From contig NC_030826.1 of assembly GCF_001704415.2 (NCBI RefSeq), positions 35,025,324-35,089,323 on the forward strand: a DNA stretch of 64,000 bases, written 5' to 3'. Source of the DNA: Capra hircus (Eukaryota > Chordata > Mammalia > Artiodactyla > Bovidae). This document shows, piece by piece, positions 32,656-45,142 of the stretch; within the stretch, counting starts at the first letter, position 1, and every line of letters starts with the position of its first letter. A model generated the notes under the pieces. It was not told the origin of the DNA, did no database searches, and saw only the letters and a program-made list of their open reading frames with translations. A program made the position numbers and the translations under genes.

Positions 32656-33780
32656 CCTCCCCGCTGAGACTTCAAACTCAAGGTACCTCTTGGGAATTGT
32701 GGCGGAGGTCTCTTTCCTCTGTGACTTCTTCCTGCTGTGCATGGATGTGGGCCTGCCTAGCAGAGCAGAACTCTTTCTCTACCTGATCTAAGTTGAGGTA
32801 CTCTTCGTCTGCAACCAGCAGTCACCCTTGTAATAATAGCAATTTAGCTTGAAACTGTTGGCTCCTCTCAGAGATGAAATAGACAGGAGTCAAACAGGAG
32901 ACCTAACAGGATGGGCATCACTGGTTCCCAGAAACAGAAGGCAACATCTGGGGTGAGAGCTGGAGGGTGTGTGACTTTTTTCTGATTGGTTGGTGGTAAG
33001 GCAACCACCACCAGAGTGGTGCTCTCAGCATCTTGCGCTCAGCCTGAAGCTATCATCCTCCACCTGGGTGGGGGCCCCAGTTCTGTAGAAGAACTCAAAA
33101 ACATTGTTACGCATATTTTTTTGAGTAGGAACCAGGACCCTGCCTCAAGGCTGTACCACCATTTGATTGCTCCTCCTCTGTTTCTGTATCCCCTCCCTTC
33201 CCTGATTAGCAACTGTTTGAGTCTACCCTTTGGAACTCAGGGAAGGTCAAGGAGACTGAATGAAGCCTGGCAACTATGACTGTGATAACTTCCTGTCTAA
33301 ATGGGGCATAGGACTGCCTCAGCTTGGAGAACAGACAAGGAATTGGAAGCATTCCTGAGTTTCAAGTCCTAGATCTAAGTCTTGTATGATTAAAATCTCA
33401 ATCCCTTGGTCTGCCATTTTGGTGTAACATCCCAATTAGAAGTAGTTGGAGGAATGACAACTGGAATTTTAATAGATAAAATAAATCTCATTTATTTTTA
33501 GAAAAATAGCCCTGAAATCCAGTCTAGACCTGGTACTTCAGAGAGACTTGTAGGCAGTTGCTTAGCTCTATAAAAAGTAAGGTTGTAGTTAATAGCTTCC
33601 AGCAGACATTGTTTTGAGAATGGTGGGATCCAAGCCTGACATGACTCAGAAAACTCAAGTGTTTAGCAATACAAGGTCTAGTCTGAAATTACACCCATAG
33701 AATCACCTAGTTATTTCCTCAAATGTCCGAAGCATAGCTATTCTATTTTGATTTTTCATTATAAAATTCTCCTTACTTTT
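32656..33780 (-). mobile_element. Internal part of the LTR-A element, 5'-truncated
   Basis: Aligns by eye with 34736-36900 and 39123-39160 of the longer copy after removing the nested BovB. It lacks about 85 bases present there at 36310-36400. Homology stops near 33780 where unrelated host DNA begins. On the sense strand, frames near 32870-33000 encode a hydrophobic stretch and a polar tail like the end of a retroviral transmembrane subunit, but stops are frequent. Not coding. Confidence 0.7.
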
Positions 33781-34241
33781 TGATAGGACCCACATGGGGT
33801 CTCATTGGTAAGATGGCTCATTATGTCAACCTTGCAGATGAAGGATAAAATCACAGTGATCTGTGAGACTGATACTTATTTACCTCCAAACTAGATTATG
33901 ATGTGAATGGAAGGGAAATGACATTAGTATTATGAGCTCAGTGTGGGCATTGGCACGTATTGGCTCATTCAGTCCATCCTCAAAACTTTGTAAGTTATAT
34001 ATCACTGTTTCCATTTTATAACAGAAGAAACTTAACTTCACAGGGGTGATTAACTCACCAAAAGAACAACAGTAAATATGGTGCTTAGAGTGCAAATAAA
34101 AATTAAAATCTGTGCTTCTGTGCCTCTAGAACTCATGTATTTTCTACCAAAATGTTAAAAAAAAAAAAGGTGGGGGAAGGGAGGGGGGGAAACAGAGAGA
34201 AGGAAAAAAAGGGAGAAAGAAAGAGAAAAACAAAATGGGTG
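33781..34241. other. Host DNA with a MIR-like fragment and purine tract
   Basis: Bases about 33950-34105 look like a MIR SINE in plus orientation (TCCATTTTATAACAGAAGAAAC and ATTAACTCACC region). A long purine run (34153-34235) precedes LTR-B. No gene. Confidence 0.5.
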
Positions 34242-34735
34242 TGTTGCAGGAAAGGAAACAGATTCCAGGACGAGAAAGTGGTCTCTTGTCTAACACTCAG
34301 AAATGAATGTCTGAGGAGACACACATGCGGGCAAAGCAAGAGCTTTTACTGAAAAGGGGCACCTGGGCAGAGAGCAGGAGGGTAAGGGAACCCAGGAGAA
34401 CTGCTGTGCCACCTGGCTAGCAGTCTCCAGTTTTATGCTGATGGGATTAGCTTCCGGGTTGTCTTTGGCAAATCACTCTGATTCAGAGTCCTTCCTGGTG
34501 GTGCACGCGTTGCTCAGCCAAGATGGATGCCAGCGAGAAGGATTCTAGAAGGTGGTTGGACATGTGATATCACCTTTTGACCTTTCCCAAACTCTTCTCA
34601 TTGGTGGTGGCTTATTAGTTTCATGTTCCTTACCAAGACCTCCTGTTGTAAAACACCTCATGCAAATGGTGGTGCAAAAACCATGACGGTGCCTGGCTGG
34701 GTGGATGGTTTCAGTCAGTGTGCTTCCCCTACCAA
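34242..34735 (-). repeat. LTR-B (3' LTR of the LTR-B/C element)
   Basis: Ends in TGTTGCAGGAAAGG (sense ...CAACA). On the plus strand it parallels LTR-A and LTR-C along its whole length. The purine-rich CAGAGGGGAG on the sense strand next to it is a fit polypurine tract. Together with LTR-C it bounds an internal region of about 9.1 kb, of which roughly 3.7 kb is later insertions. Confidence 0.8.
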
Positions 34736-34871
34736 CTCCCCTCTGAGAGACTTCATACTCAAGATACTTCTTGGGAATTGGGGCAGAGGTCTCTTTCTTC
34801 TGTAATTTCCTCCTGCTGTGCATGGGCATAGGCCTGCCTAGGAGAGCAGAAGTCTCTCTCTACTTGATCTA

Positions 34872-35843
34872 GTCAGTCAGTTTAATTGCTCAATCATGTC
34901 CAACTCTTCTCGACCCCATGGACTGAAGCACTCTAGGCCTCCCTGTCCATCACCAACTCCCAGAGCTTGTTCAAATTCATGTCCATTGAGTCGGTGATGC
35001 CATCCAACCAACTCATCCTTTGTCATCCCCTTCTCCTCCTCCCCTCAATCTTTCCCAGCATCAGGGTTTTTTCCAATGTCAACTCTTCGCTTCAGGTGGC
35101 CAAATATTGGAGCTTCAGCTTCAACATCAGTCCTTCCAATGAATATTCAGGACTGATTTCCTGTAGGATTGACTGGTTTGACCTCCTTGCAGTCCAAGGG
35201 ACTCTTAAGAGTCTTCTCCAACATCACAGTTCAAAAGCATCAATTCTTTGGCACTCAGCCTTCTTTATGGCCCAGTTCTCACAACCATATGACTACTGGA
35301 AAAACCATAGCTTTGACTAGATGGACCTTTATTGGCAAAGTAATGTCTCTGCTTTTTAGTACGCTGTCTAGGTTGGTCATAGCTTTCCTTCCAAGGAGCA
35401 AGCGTCTTTTAATTTCAGGCAGCAGTCATCATCTGCAGTGATTTTGGAGCCCAAGAAAATAAAGCCTACCACTGTTTCCATTATTTTCCCATCTATTTGC
35501 CATGAAGTGATGGGACTGGATGCCATGATCTTAGTTTTCTGAATGTTGAGTTTTAAACGAGCTTTTTCACTTTCCTCAAGAGGCTCTTTAGTTCCTCTTC
35601 GCTTTCTGCTGTAAGGTTGGTGTCATCATCATATCTCAGGTTATTGATATTTCTCCTGCCAATCTTGATTTCAGCTCATGCTTCATCCAACCCAGCATTT
35701 CACATGATGTACTCTGCATATAAGTTAAATAAGCAGGGTGACAATATACAGCCTTGACTTACTCCTTTCCCAATTTGGAACCAGTCTGTTGTTTCATGTC
35801 CCGGTCTGACTATTGCTTGTTAACCTGCATACAGATTTCTCAG
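34872..35843 (-). mobile_element. BovB LINE fragment in the LTR-B/C element
   Basis: 3' part of BovB, 972 bp, from the reverse transcriptase palm to the 3' terminus. The flanks GATCTA (34866-34871) and GATCTA (35844-35849) are a 6-bp duplication, and the LTR-A copy shows the uninterrupted target. Frames are broken. Confidence 0.9.
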
Positions 35844-36880
35844 GATCTAAGCCAAGATATTTTGTGCCTGAAACCAGCATTTGCCCTTGTAAGAACAGTA
35901 ATTTAGCTTGAAACTGTTGGCCCCTGTCAGATATGAAACAGACAGGGGCAAATAGGAGGCCTAAAGGGATGGTCATCACTGGGCCCCAGAAACAGGAGGC
36001 AACATTTAGGGGTGAGGGCTGCAGGGTGTGTGACTTTCTGCTGATTGGTTGGTGGTAAGGCAACAAAGTGGTGCTCCAGGAATCTTGTGCTCAGCCTGAA
36101 GTTACCATCTTTCACCTGGGTGAGGGCCCCAGTTCTGCAGAAGAACTCAAGGACATTGTTATGCATGCTTCTTGAGTAGGAACAAGGACCCTGCCTCAAG
36201 GTGGTACCACCATTTGACTGCTCCTTCTGTATCTATATCCCCTCCCTTCTCTGACTAGCAACTGTTTGAATCTGCCCTTTGGGACTCAGGGAAGGTCAAA
36301 GTGGGTGAATGAAGCCCATATTCTACAGACAAGAATTGGAGAACGCAGAACAGATCTGTACTCTAGAGCCTCAGTGAGTCCTGCTCAGTTTTAATTCAGG
36401 GAACTGGGCAACTATGACTGTGGTAACTTCCTGTCTAAATGGGGCATAGGACTCCTTAGTTTGGAGAATAGACACTGAATTGGAAGCATTCCTGAGTTCT
36501 AAGTTCTAGATCTGAGTCTTGTATGATTAAAATCTCAATCTGTTGGTCTGCCATTTTGGTGTAACAGACCCAGTTAGAAGTAGTTGGAGGAGTGACAACT
36601 GGAATTTTAATAGACAAAATAAATCTCATTTCTTTTCAGAAGAATAGGCCTGAAACCCAGTCTGGACCTGGCACCTCTGGGAGTCTTATAGCCAGGTAGC
36701 CAGTTGCCTAGCTCTATAAAAAGTGAGTTTGCAATTACTAGCTTCCAGCAGACATTGTTTTGAGCATGTCTGGTGGCATCCAGGCCTGACACAACTCAGA
36801 AAACTCAAGAGTATAGGAACACAAGGTCTAGTCTGAAATTACACCCATGTCTGAAGCATAGCTAGTCTGTTTTGACTTTT

Positions 36881-39122
36881 TTTTTTAATTTAACATTTTA
36901 TTTAGCCAAACTTAAATGGTAACTGCACAGTAGTTCCTAGAACAAAGAATAAGTTTTTCTTTGGGGATAATTTTCTGACAAAATGAAGAGACACAAAGTG
37001 ATGCATCTTCCTGCTTGACTTTCAAGGCACACCCGTAAGAGGATAATTGCTGACGCAGCATGGCTCAGATCATAAGGCTCTTGGGCTCCATGGATAGGGC
37101 AGCCTGGTGCTCTCAGAGACAGGCCCACAGGCACAGCTGACAGTCCAGAGAGCAGCGCCCATGCAGGAGGATGCCTAGGATTTCCCAGAGGGTGAGGCTC
37201 GGGCTCTGCTGGGCGCTGAGCTAGATGAGGGTCTGGGGAGGTCACAGTCATGTGCTGGGAAGAGCTGATTGGAGAGGATGAAACTGACAAGTCAGAGGAA
37301 AACACTCGTCCTGACATGACAGCAGGCGAGTGTCTAAGTCCAAATGTTTGAGACACCCACTTCAGTATAGCTACCCAGGCCTATAAATTCATCTTTCCTA
37401 TATCAGTTTAGGCTGTCTTTTATAAACAACAGTGTCTGAAAGAGCATTGTTGAAACAAAAGGTGTAGAAGACTTGGGACAGTCATGAGAGGAGACAGTGG
37501 GCAGAGCTGGCCCCAAGGAAGAAGCCTAGCTCTAGCAACAACTGTCCAGCCCCGAGAAGACTGAGGTAGCCTCGTTTGAGTGGCAAACAGTAGTGTTCAA
37601 ATTTCACAAATGATTTATCCTGCTTCCTACTATTACTTAAACCACATAGTTCCATGAGACAGAGTAAACTTGAAATCAATGAAACAGTAATGATCTTTCA
37701 AAACGGAGCAGCTGAACTACATATCAACAAGACAGGCTAGATTAAATCAAACTTAATAAAAAGCACTTTATGATACTAGTATCCATACTCATCTTTAACA
37801 TGAGTTGGTTTTTCAAAAGGGGGATGATGTAGGGGATGTCAAAAACCAAGTGAGACCAGGTTTGCTTTCATCTCATTCTGTTCAGTTTCCGTAACGGGAG
37901 GATGGATCCACTATCATTTCTTCACCAGTTTTCTTTGTTACCGGCATCTTGCACCTTCTGTCCTCCATGAGAGGAAGGAACACTTTGCTGGGTGGCACTG
38001 CTCTAACGGCTACCAGAGACACTAGGCTTGAGTTGTATATTGATCAAATCTGGCGAATATCTTCTGGAATCGTAGTAACTTCTGGAGGTGTAGGTGTTTT
38101 GAGTAGATTCTCATAAGAAGAAATCGTAGAAGAGGGATCTGCAAAATTCTCAAAGCACTCATCTGATTTGTACTTTCTTTCATTGCCAAATCATTCAATG
38201 AACTGTTTGCTTTTGCTGATGGATAATTTGTGGCTATCAGAGCTGTGCTGCTCTTTGCAGAAAGAACTTTCACACCAGGAGTACAGAACGTAGGTGCCAA
38301 AGGAGAATCTGTGTGCTCTGCACCATTTTTTTCCCAACAGCTGGGTTATGAATCCAGGAGTGGCAAAGCCATTATCATTGGGCGCTGGTTCTGTTTCTAC
38401 GGTCTCACTGTTAGTCTTTACACTTTTAAGTCCAATTGTGTGAGCATTATTTAAACACATAGTGTATTCAGAGATACCAACTCAAAATCACCCATCTTTA
38501 GTGCACATTTTGAAGTGTTTACTAGTGACTGTTTGGAAAATGGAGTTAAAATTTTTGGCTCTGCCTTCTCGTTGTTTACTGCTTGGGGAGGGTTTGGCAG
38601 AACTTGGGATACGATGTATCGCTCAAGTCCAAAATAAAAAAGCTGTGGACTATGCGGTGACTTCTCAGAAACAGAAGTTTTGGAGCAGCAGAATCCAAGA
38701 AATCATCTTTCACGTCAGGCTTCTCAGGACATTCACGTTCACTGGATGCTGGTTTAGAGTCGATGCTTGCTCATCCACTGAGTTTTTCTTGGCAAGTGGA
38801 GTATATCCATACTTCTGGAAAACCTCTTTTATTTTCATGATATCCATTGAATTCTTTTTCGTCAGTATTTTTGTTGCCTTTACGAAACCCATGCTTTCTT
38901 GACTTTCCAAGCTTTGCTTTATCAAGATTATTGACATCATCCTTTAGAGTCCGTAATTCTGAGTGAAGGTCATATAAAATCCTCATTGGACAATCTTCAA
39001 AGTTGCTTTCCTCTCTGTCCAGCGCTCACTGCAGCTGAGCCGTTTTGCCATCCAGGGTGACAGCCAGAGGCCTCAGCATCCCGTGAAAGCCTCAGATTGG
39101 ATCCATAGGAGAGCCTGGCTTA
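36881..39122 (-). pseudogene. SKA3: SKA3 processed pseudogene
   Basis: SKA3 is a kinetochore protein of the SKA complex that binds spindle microtubules in mitosis. On the minus strand the copy starts with ATG at 39106 and ends at a stop at 37922-37924, with no introns. Recognisable blocks are MRILYDLHSE and TLKDDV (38940-38986), KKNSMDIMKI near 38840, YTMCLN-like near 38455, PTFCTPG near 38285, and AVPPSK near 37985. The third to fifth codons already include a stop (MDPI then TAG or TGA), and many frameshifts follow. A 3' untranslated region ends with AATAAA (sense; 36898-36903) and a poly-A run (36881-36886 and adjoining). TTTTGACTTTT at 36870-36880 and 39123-39133 is the target-site duplication. 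It is a retrocopy made by L1 machinery in the body of an endogenous retrovirus. Confidence 0.92.
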
Positions 39123-40383
39123 TTTTGACTTTTAATCGTAAAATTCTCCTTAATAGCCAAAGCAGATGTCACCATTAACAATGTTAGTGTTTCTCTAGGT
39201 ATGAGAAGATGTAAGAATTAGAACTCACTAAATCTTCTCCTGGAAAGATCTAACCATCTGAAGGCCTGTTCTGCCAGTTTTTTCCAGAGCACGGAGTGTC
39301 TCATTCCCGATTTCCACCCTGAACTCCTTTCAGGGGCGTTGAAGATCAGCAGCTGCCAGGGATCATGATTTAATCTTTGTAGAGGTAGGTGACGAGTGTC
39401 GGTGTTTAGCTGGCAGAGCCCCTTCTTGGTCGTAAACTTGGCCATGATTTTAAGGCGAGCATTTCATGACCGTTTCATGCTAGGATGCTGAGAATGTCCA
39501 TTCTCAGGTCTGGCAACGATTTTGTTAACAGGCCACTCAATGTGCTGTTACTGGACTAGACCATAAAACAGTATCTAGAATTCTCTGGACCACCTATCTT
39601 ACTAGCCTCTTGGTCCAGGAAAACATTCCTTCATGTTGCTTCTTCCCATATCTAGAGTTACACTGTTACCATCATTGATCTCATATGGAACTATATATTA
39701 TTTTATCAGAGGCTTCAGTCACACATTTGGAAGTACAAGAAACAGCAGTTTTGTAAAACTGGTGAAAGACAAGTAACATAGACAGCAGTATTATAAGCTA
39801 AAAACTTCCATTAGATGTAGCCCAGTATATCCCAGGTCATCTGACTTAGTCTATTCTGTATGAATCTTTATCTTCCAGGGAAATTATATATTGGCACTGT
39901 CTATAAGGCACATAACCCAGTTTCCTAGTGTTACTAGACTGATTATCCTTAGTATGATTTAATTGTTTCCAACACAGAGGATACTTTAAACCTAAATTAC
40001 CATGACCGGGTGTTATCTATATAAATCTACCCCATAATGGTGGGAGGTTTTTTCCTTGCTGAAACTTTGCTTGCTGCTCTGATTGAGACTGAATAATAGA
40101 AGAAAATTCAAATTTATGGCCAGGGTCAGAGCAGGCATTACTAATTGGTCAGGTGAGGGGATTCCATCTAGTAATATCAATAGTGACATGAATATGACTA
40201 TAATTTTTCTTTTTAAGTAAATTTTCTCAGGGTCAACCAGTTAGAGACTTGGAGTAGAGAAATTCACCAGGGTAACCCAGAACTAGACATAGGTAACTGG
40301 CCACAAACCCAACAATTGGATTGACTTCTAAAACTAGCATAGGGTCAGGGCTATGATAGAAAAGCATTTGATTTATATGCAAA

Positions 40384-40914
40384 GGCCTTACTCCTTGGAA
40401 GAAAAGTGATGACCAACCTAGATAGTATATTCAAAAGCAGAGACATTACTTTGCCAACAAAGGTCCGTCTAGTCAAGGCTATGGTTTTTCCTGTGGTCAT
40501 ATATGGATATGAGAGTTGGACTGTGAAGAAAGCTGAGTGCCAAAGAATTAATGCTTTTGAACTGTGGTGTTGGAGAAGACTCTTGAGAGTCCCTTGGACT
40601 GCAAGGAGATCCAACCAGTCCATTCTGAAGGAGATCAACCCTGGGATTTCTTTGGAAGGAATGATGCTAAAGCTGAAACTCCAGTACTTTGGCCACCTCA
40701 TGCGAAGAGTTGACTCATTGGAAAAGACTTTGATGCTGGGAGGGATTGGGGGCAGGAGGAGAAGGGGACAACAGAGGATGAGATGGCTGGATGGCATCAC
40801 TGACTTGATGGACCTGAGTCTGAGTGAACTCCGGGAGATGGTGATGGACAGGGAGGCCTGGCGTGCTGTGATTCATGGGGTCGCAAAGAGTCAGACACGA
40901 CTGAGCGACTGAAC
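40384..40914 (+). mobile_element. BovB LINE 3' fragment
   Basis: The frame 40406-40912 (168 codons) is the unbroken C-terminal end of the BovB reverse transcriptase protein (RDITLPTKVRLVKAMVFPVV, then the FELWCWRRLLRVPW block). It ends near the ACTGAACTGAACTGA terminus. It is 5'-truncated, so it has no active site. The left edge is uncertain by about 20 bases. A GAAAAGCATT and GAAAACATT pair may be the target-site duplication. Confidence 0.9.
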
Positions 40915-42369
40915 TGAACTGAAGAAGTCAAGAAAACATTATAAACGATCATACGAATCAGATTCACATCTTGGGCAAGCTGTCTACCTCTGATGTCATC
41001 GTCTTCTTGTCCTGGTGTAGTGCAGTTTCTCCTCTGTTTGAGCAGCGTTTTAAGGTGAGATCACGTCAGTTGTCCTCTCTATAGATCAGTCCAGTGTAGG
41101 GACCTTTGGAAGTTGGAATTAATCTAAGAGTCAATTTCCCTTCAGTTTCATTGTGCATGAGCTAGTTAAGAGTACCTAATAAAAAGGTCCTTCCATCCAG
41201 GTTGGAGATAGCCCCTTAAATTATGTCTTTTTCCAGTCCTGGGTGCAGCTCATGAGGCATCTGATCTTTATGCAAAGATAGATTACTGAGATAAGCTTCA
41301 GAAACAAACTTAGGGTGTTCTTTAGGAATTCAATTAAATTTTACATTAATATCACATAACAGCAAAGAACTATCCAGGAAATGAGTCTTACTAGATTCAG
41401 ACCTCCATTAACAAACTTGGATTTAACATTTATTGAAATATCTTTTCTTCCCTAATATTACTCTCATTTTTATCAAAAATAACCAAATTAAGGCTAGTTT
41501 GTTTGCAAAATAGGTCTGCTTTCAATAAATTTGGCCTGATGATTTATATAACCATAATGATTACAGACTTTTTGTTTTGTTGAAATTTTCATAGATTCTC
41601 AGATTGAACTTTTAAAATAAAACAGGGCTGGGAAAAGTCATGCCAAAGGCTTATCACAGGTTTCACCTAACAAATCTAGGTGAATCCTTCCCTTTTCAAG
41701 GTCTCAAAAATTCCTTCAGAGTTCTCTACCTGTTAGTGAGAAAACCTTCCTAACTCATCTGATAAAGTTACTGAAAACCTAAGATTTTCCAGTCTCTGAA
41801 GGAGTCAGATAGAGATAAAATATAATTGTTTTAATTTGTTTATAACATATAATTTTACCAAATTACTGTCATAATTATTTTGAGGGGAAGTTTTCCCTAC
41901 TCCTGGAAAACACAGATTCAAACCTATAATTTTTTCAGATAGAAACCATAAAAGTTGTAAGCATATTCGCTGGTTCATTCAGTCCTTTTGTAACTTTTGT
42001 GAAGTCATCAGGTTTCCCATTAGAATACCAGGACATATCAGAATGTTAGAAACGCCACATAATTTCTAGGATATCTATATTAGTAATGTTTACCATACAT
42101 TATAACCTGAGAGGACTTATTACTCATTTGATAATATTTCCCATGTAAATTAACCAACCAAATAAGCACAATTAGTTTAATATCTCTCTCTGGGATGTTT
42201 TAGGTGCCCTCTAAAGCCACCCAAAGTTAGCTAGAGGTCAAAACAACTTCAACAGAATTTGATTTAGGAAGTTTTGTCAAAAAAATCAATCAAAAGGGTT
42301 TAGAACATTCGGTCAGATTTAGTCAGTGCTGATGGGTGTATCACTTAGCTTGCTGTTATGTCACAATGG

Positions 42370-42425
42370 GCGTATATAAGGAGGCTCGTGGTCTAGAGAA
42401 AGTCGACTCCGCCGTCTTGGACCGA
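42370..42425 (+). promoter_or_regulatory. Possible TATA promoter-like site
   Basis: CGTATATAAGGAGGCTCGTGG sits in otherwise AT-rich DNA, followed about 30 bases later by a GC-rich CCGCCGTCTTGGACC patch of the kind seen at retroviral transcript starts. It points opposite to the LTR-B/C element. No gene follows on the plus strand. Weak. Confidence 0.25.
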
Positions 42426-44149
42426 GATGGCTCTAACCAGTTCTCTTGCAGCTATGTCATTCCTAAGAAAATCCATTTATCCAACCAATTGTAATCCAAT
42501 TTTAGAAAATCCTGATCATGCATAACTCTTCTCAGTATCTTTTTTCATACCTTCTTCTATTGAAAACACATCTTAGTTTCCCTAAAGTATTTTACACAAT
42601 GAGGTACATTTCTTGTTGACAAATTTGTTACAGAATACAGTCTTATTTGACCTCTAGTAAACCTAGGTACAACAGAAGTATTATACTTATTGATGGTTCT
42701 AAAGACATATCTATGTTATCAGGTATTCATCTAATACTGAATATTTCTCAGTTCACATGAACCTGAAATTCATTTAATTTAATTTAGAGTTATTTGATTT
42801 GTAAGCACTGACTTTTTTAAAGCCAATTAAATAGAGCTTATCTACAAATTAATCTCAAAAATATTATCCAGGGACAAAGACATATGGAGACATACACATA
42901 TTCAGACAGACACAATGCAACATCTAGCTTCATTTTCTAAACTTAGTCATGAATTAGGTATTACAATATAAAATTCACAATTTTATAGATAAGTGTTCCT
43001 GAGAGCCCTGGTCTCAAGGCACAGGGAATGAAAATCAAGTTCTACCAAAATGGCAGGAGGTCTAAACCAAATGGTGGCCTGACAAAGCAGAATGGTCATC
43101 GCAAATCACAACACAGATCACAGAGTATAAAACACATACCCAGACCTGGCAGTCTTAATCAGACCCTCCCTTAACAGAAGCTTATAGTCTCTCAGAAAAC
43201 CTCCTATAGAGACACAGAACCTCAGATGCAACGACTAACAGAGTAAATGAAAATATCTCAGGTCTTCAAAGATTCCAAAGGGAGGGAAGGAAGCCAGGTT
43301 GAAAGCAGAGAAGGCAGGAGAGAAGTGCAAAAGCCGTGGTCTTCTAGACATCTCCTGCCACCTGCGGCTACCTAGGCATTAGGGGACGTTACCCTGGGCC
43401 TCCAGAGAAGGGAGGACTGGAGGCCCTGCCAGAAACCAGACCAGACCAGAATTCAAACCAGAAACTAGGACAGAGCCAGAATTCGAGTCTCTGCCAAGAA
43501 GAGATGATCAGCCTCCAATTCTCAGCTCAGGCTGAGGCCCTTTGACCAGATTTCTGCATCCAAGATCGGGGGGCTAGAAAAAGAAAGGGTAGGATAGGAA
43601 GGGTTAAGGAGAGGAAAGAGAGAAGGAAGGAGAGAGAGATCAATAAAATCTCTTGTTCCTTACCCGGTCTGGGCACCCTGGCCAGTTGTCTGCACCAGGA
43701 GGAGACCAGGGACAAAAGGGTCCCAGTTGTGGCAGCTGGGTCTGATCCATTGCCAAGCAAGCTGGTCCCTGAGTACCCTAAGTGGTTAGGATGTCAGTCA
43801 CAGCAAACAGGAGTCCCTGCCAGAGTTGCCATTTGTTGCAGAAAGAGGGAGCCCTTCCAGGGCCCGAAAGAGGGCTCTTATCTAACACTCAGAAGTGAAT
43901 GTCTGAGGAGATACATGTGCTGACAAAGCAAGAGATTTTATTGGGAAGGGGCGCCTAGGCAGAGAGCAGGAGGGTAAGGGAACCCAGGAAGACTGCTCTG
44001 CCACGTGGCTTGCAGTCTCGGGTTTTATGGTGATGGGATTAGTTTCCAGGTGGTCTTGGGCCAATCATTCTGATTCAGAGTCCTTCCTGGTGGCGCACAC
44101 ATTGTTCAGCCAGAATGGATGCCAGTGAGAAGGATTCTGGGGATGGTTG

Positions 44150-44482
44150 TGAGCAAGATCAAAGCCCCCAATTAAAGTAACAACCTTTTGCTTTACTTTC
44201 CCTTATCTTGTTTTTAAACAGCTGCTGCTTATCAGTCACCACTTTCACTTCTGTGCTCTTGCTTGCTCCTTACATCCATGGGAATTAGGGCTGCTGCGGA
44301 GGGGAGGGATCTGAGCTGTCTGAGTGGGAAGTTTACGGTGTAGGAAAGATACCCAGAACAAAGCCGGGGCTCCCAGCCTTTGGAGGTGACTCTGCTGGGC
44401 CTGCACCAGTGCTGAATAAACCCTGCTGTTCTGTATCTCTGAGTGATTCTTGTGTCTTTCCGACACTATGGTTTCTATAATA
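44150..44482 (+). repeat. ERV-2 5' LTR
   Basis: Starts TGAGCAAGATC and ends CTATAATA, where the 3' LTR keeps CTATAACA. The AATAAA signal is at 44415-44420. It is shorter than the 3' LTR because it lacks most of the TTC-rich insertion seen there. Confidence 0.92.
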
Positions 44483-44487
44483 TTTTC

Positions 44488-44505
44488 TGCTGCTTTGGCC
44501 AGGAA
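44488..44505 (+). other. ERV-2 primer-binding site, tRNA-Gly-like
   Basis: Five bases after the LTR, TGCTGCTTTGGCCAGGAA fits a tRNA-Gly primer-binding site with about three mismatches, by my memory of that site. ERV-1 has a different one. Confidence 0.6.
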
Positions 44506-44892
44506 GCTGACAACCGAATTGGCCCCTTGCACCACCATTGTCAGGGAACCAGAGAAAGCTGTGGCTGCCGACCCGGTGATAGACGGATAGGCACCACCCG
44601 GCCATTTGCTGGAGCCCGATTCTCACTCCAGTCGCGCTGGCCTTGGCCCATGCTGCTTCCCCAACAGACTCAGAAGGAGAGCAGAAGCGGGTTCCAGTAC
44701 AGGAGGTCAGATGGGTGAGTGCCCTGGGAACATCTGCCTGAGTTAGGACCCACCATATGGCAGAAGAGGCACCTGATCACCTCCCAGTGACCAGAGAGTC
44801 ACTCAGAATAGGCTATGTTCCCTCGGGTGGTCTGTCAGTTCTGGTGTGTGTGGGAGAATGATTGGGCAGAGTGAAAGCCAGTGCTCCACCGT

Positions 44893-45060
44893 CTTTGGAC
44901 TATGGAGCCTGAGAGGGTCCTAACCCGTGGTTCCATGATGAGCCCATTCAGTTCAGGGCAGTGCCAGCCTCGGGGGGATTTAATCGGTCCTTGCGAGGCT
45001 GGTCTGGGTTGGGAGTTTATATTGACCTGCCCATGCTAAGTGGTGTCTAAATTTCCGTAT
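44893..45060 (+). repeat. ERV-2 leader unit related to ERV-1 leader repeats
   Basis: GAGCCTGAGAGGGTCC, GTGGTTCC, GGGGGGATTTAAT and GACCTGCCCATGCTAAG follow the same order as the sense strand of the ERV-1 units at 21413-21580 and 21665-21840. Only one unit is present here. Confidence 0.7.
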
Positions 45061-45142
45061 GGGGAGCAGCCAGATGGATGCAAATGAGTGTCTCCCTTTG
45101 TTCTGTTGTGGGACACCACCTCAGGGTGGGAACTTTCACATA

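Larger units (their letters stand above)
39134..43833 (-). mobile_element. Internal region of the LTR-B/C element, non-coding
   Basis: Sequence between the SKA3 retrocopy and LTR-C. No gag or pol frame is visible on the sense (minus) strand, and much of 41000-43000 is AT-rich. The part 39180-39860 recurs at 59695-60410. Next to LTR-C the sense strand has TGGCAACTCTGGCAGGGACT (43812-43831), a fit primer-binding site that resembles the tRNA-Lys type only loosely. The element may be a non-autonomous retroviral family or too decayed to read. Confidence 0.6.

Noticed and set aside
37922..39106. An expressed SKA3 duplicate
   Set aside because: Early stops and many frameshifts, together with poly-A and duplication hallmarks, show a dead retrocopy.
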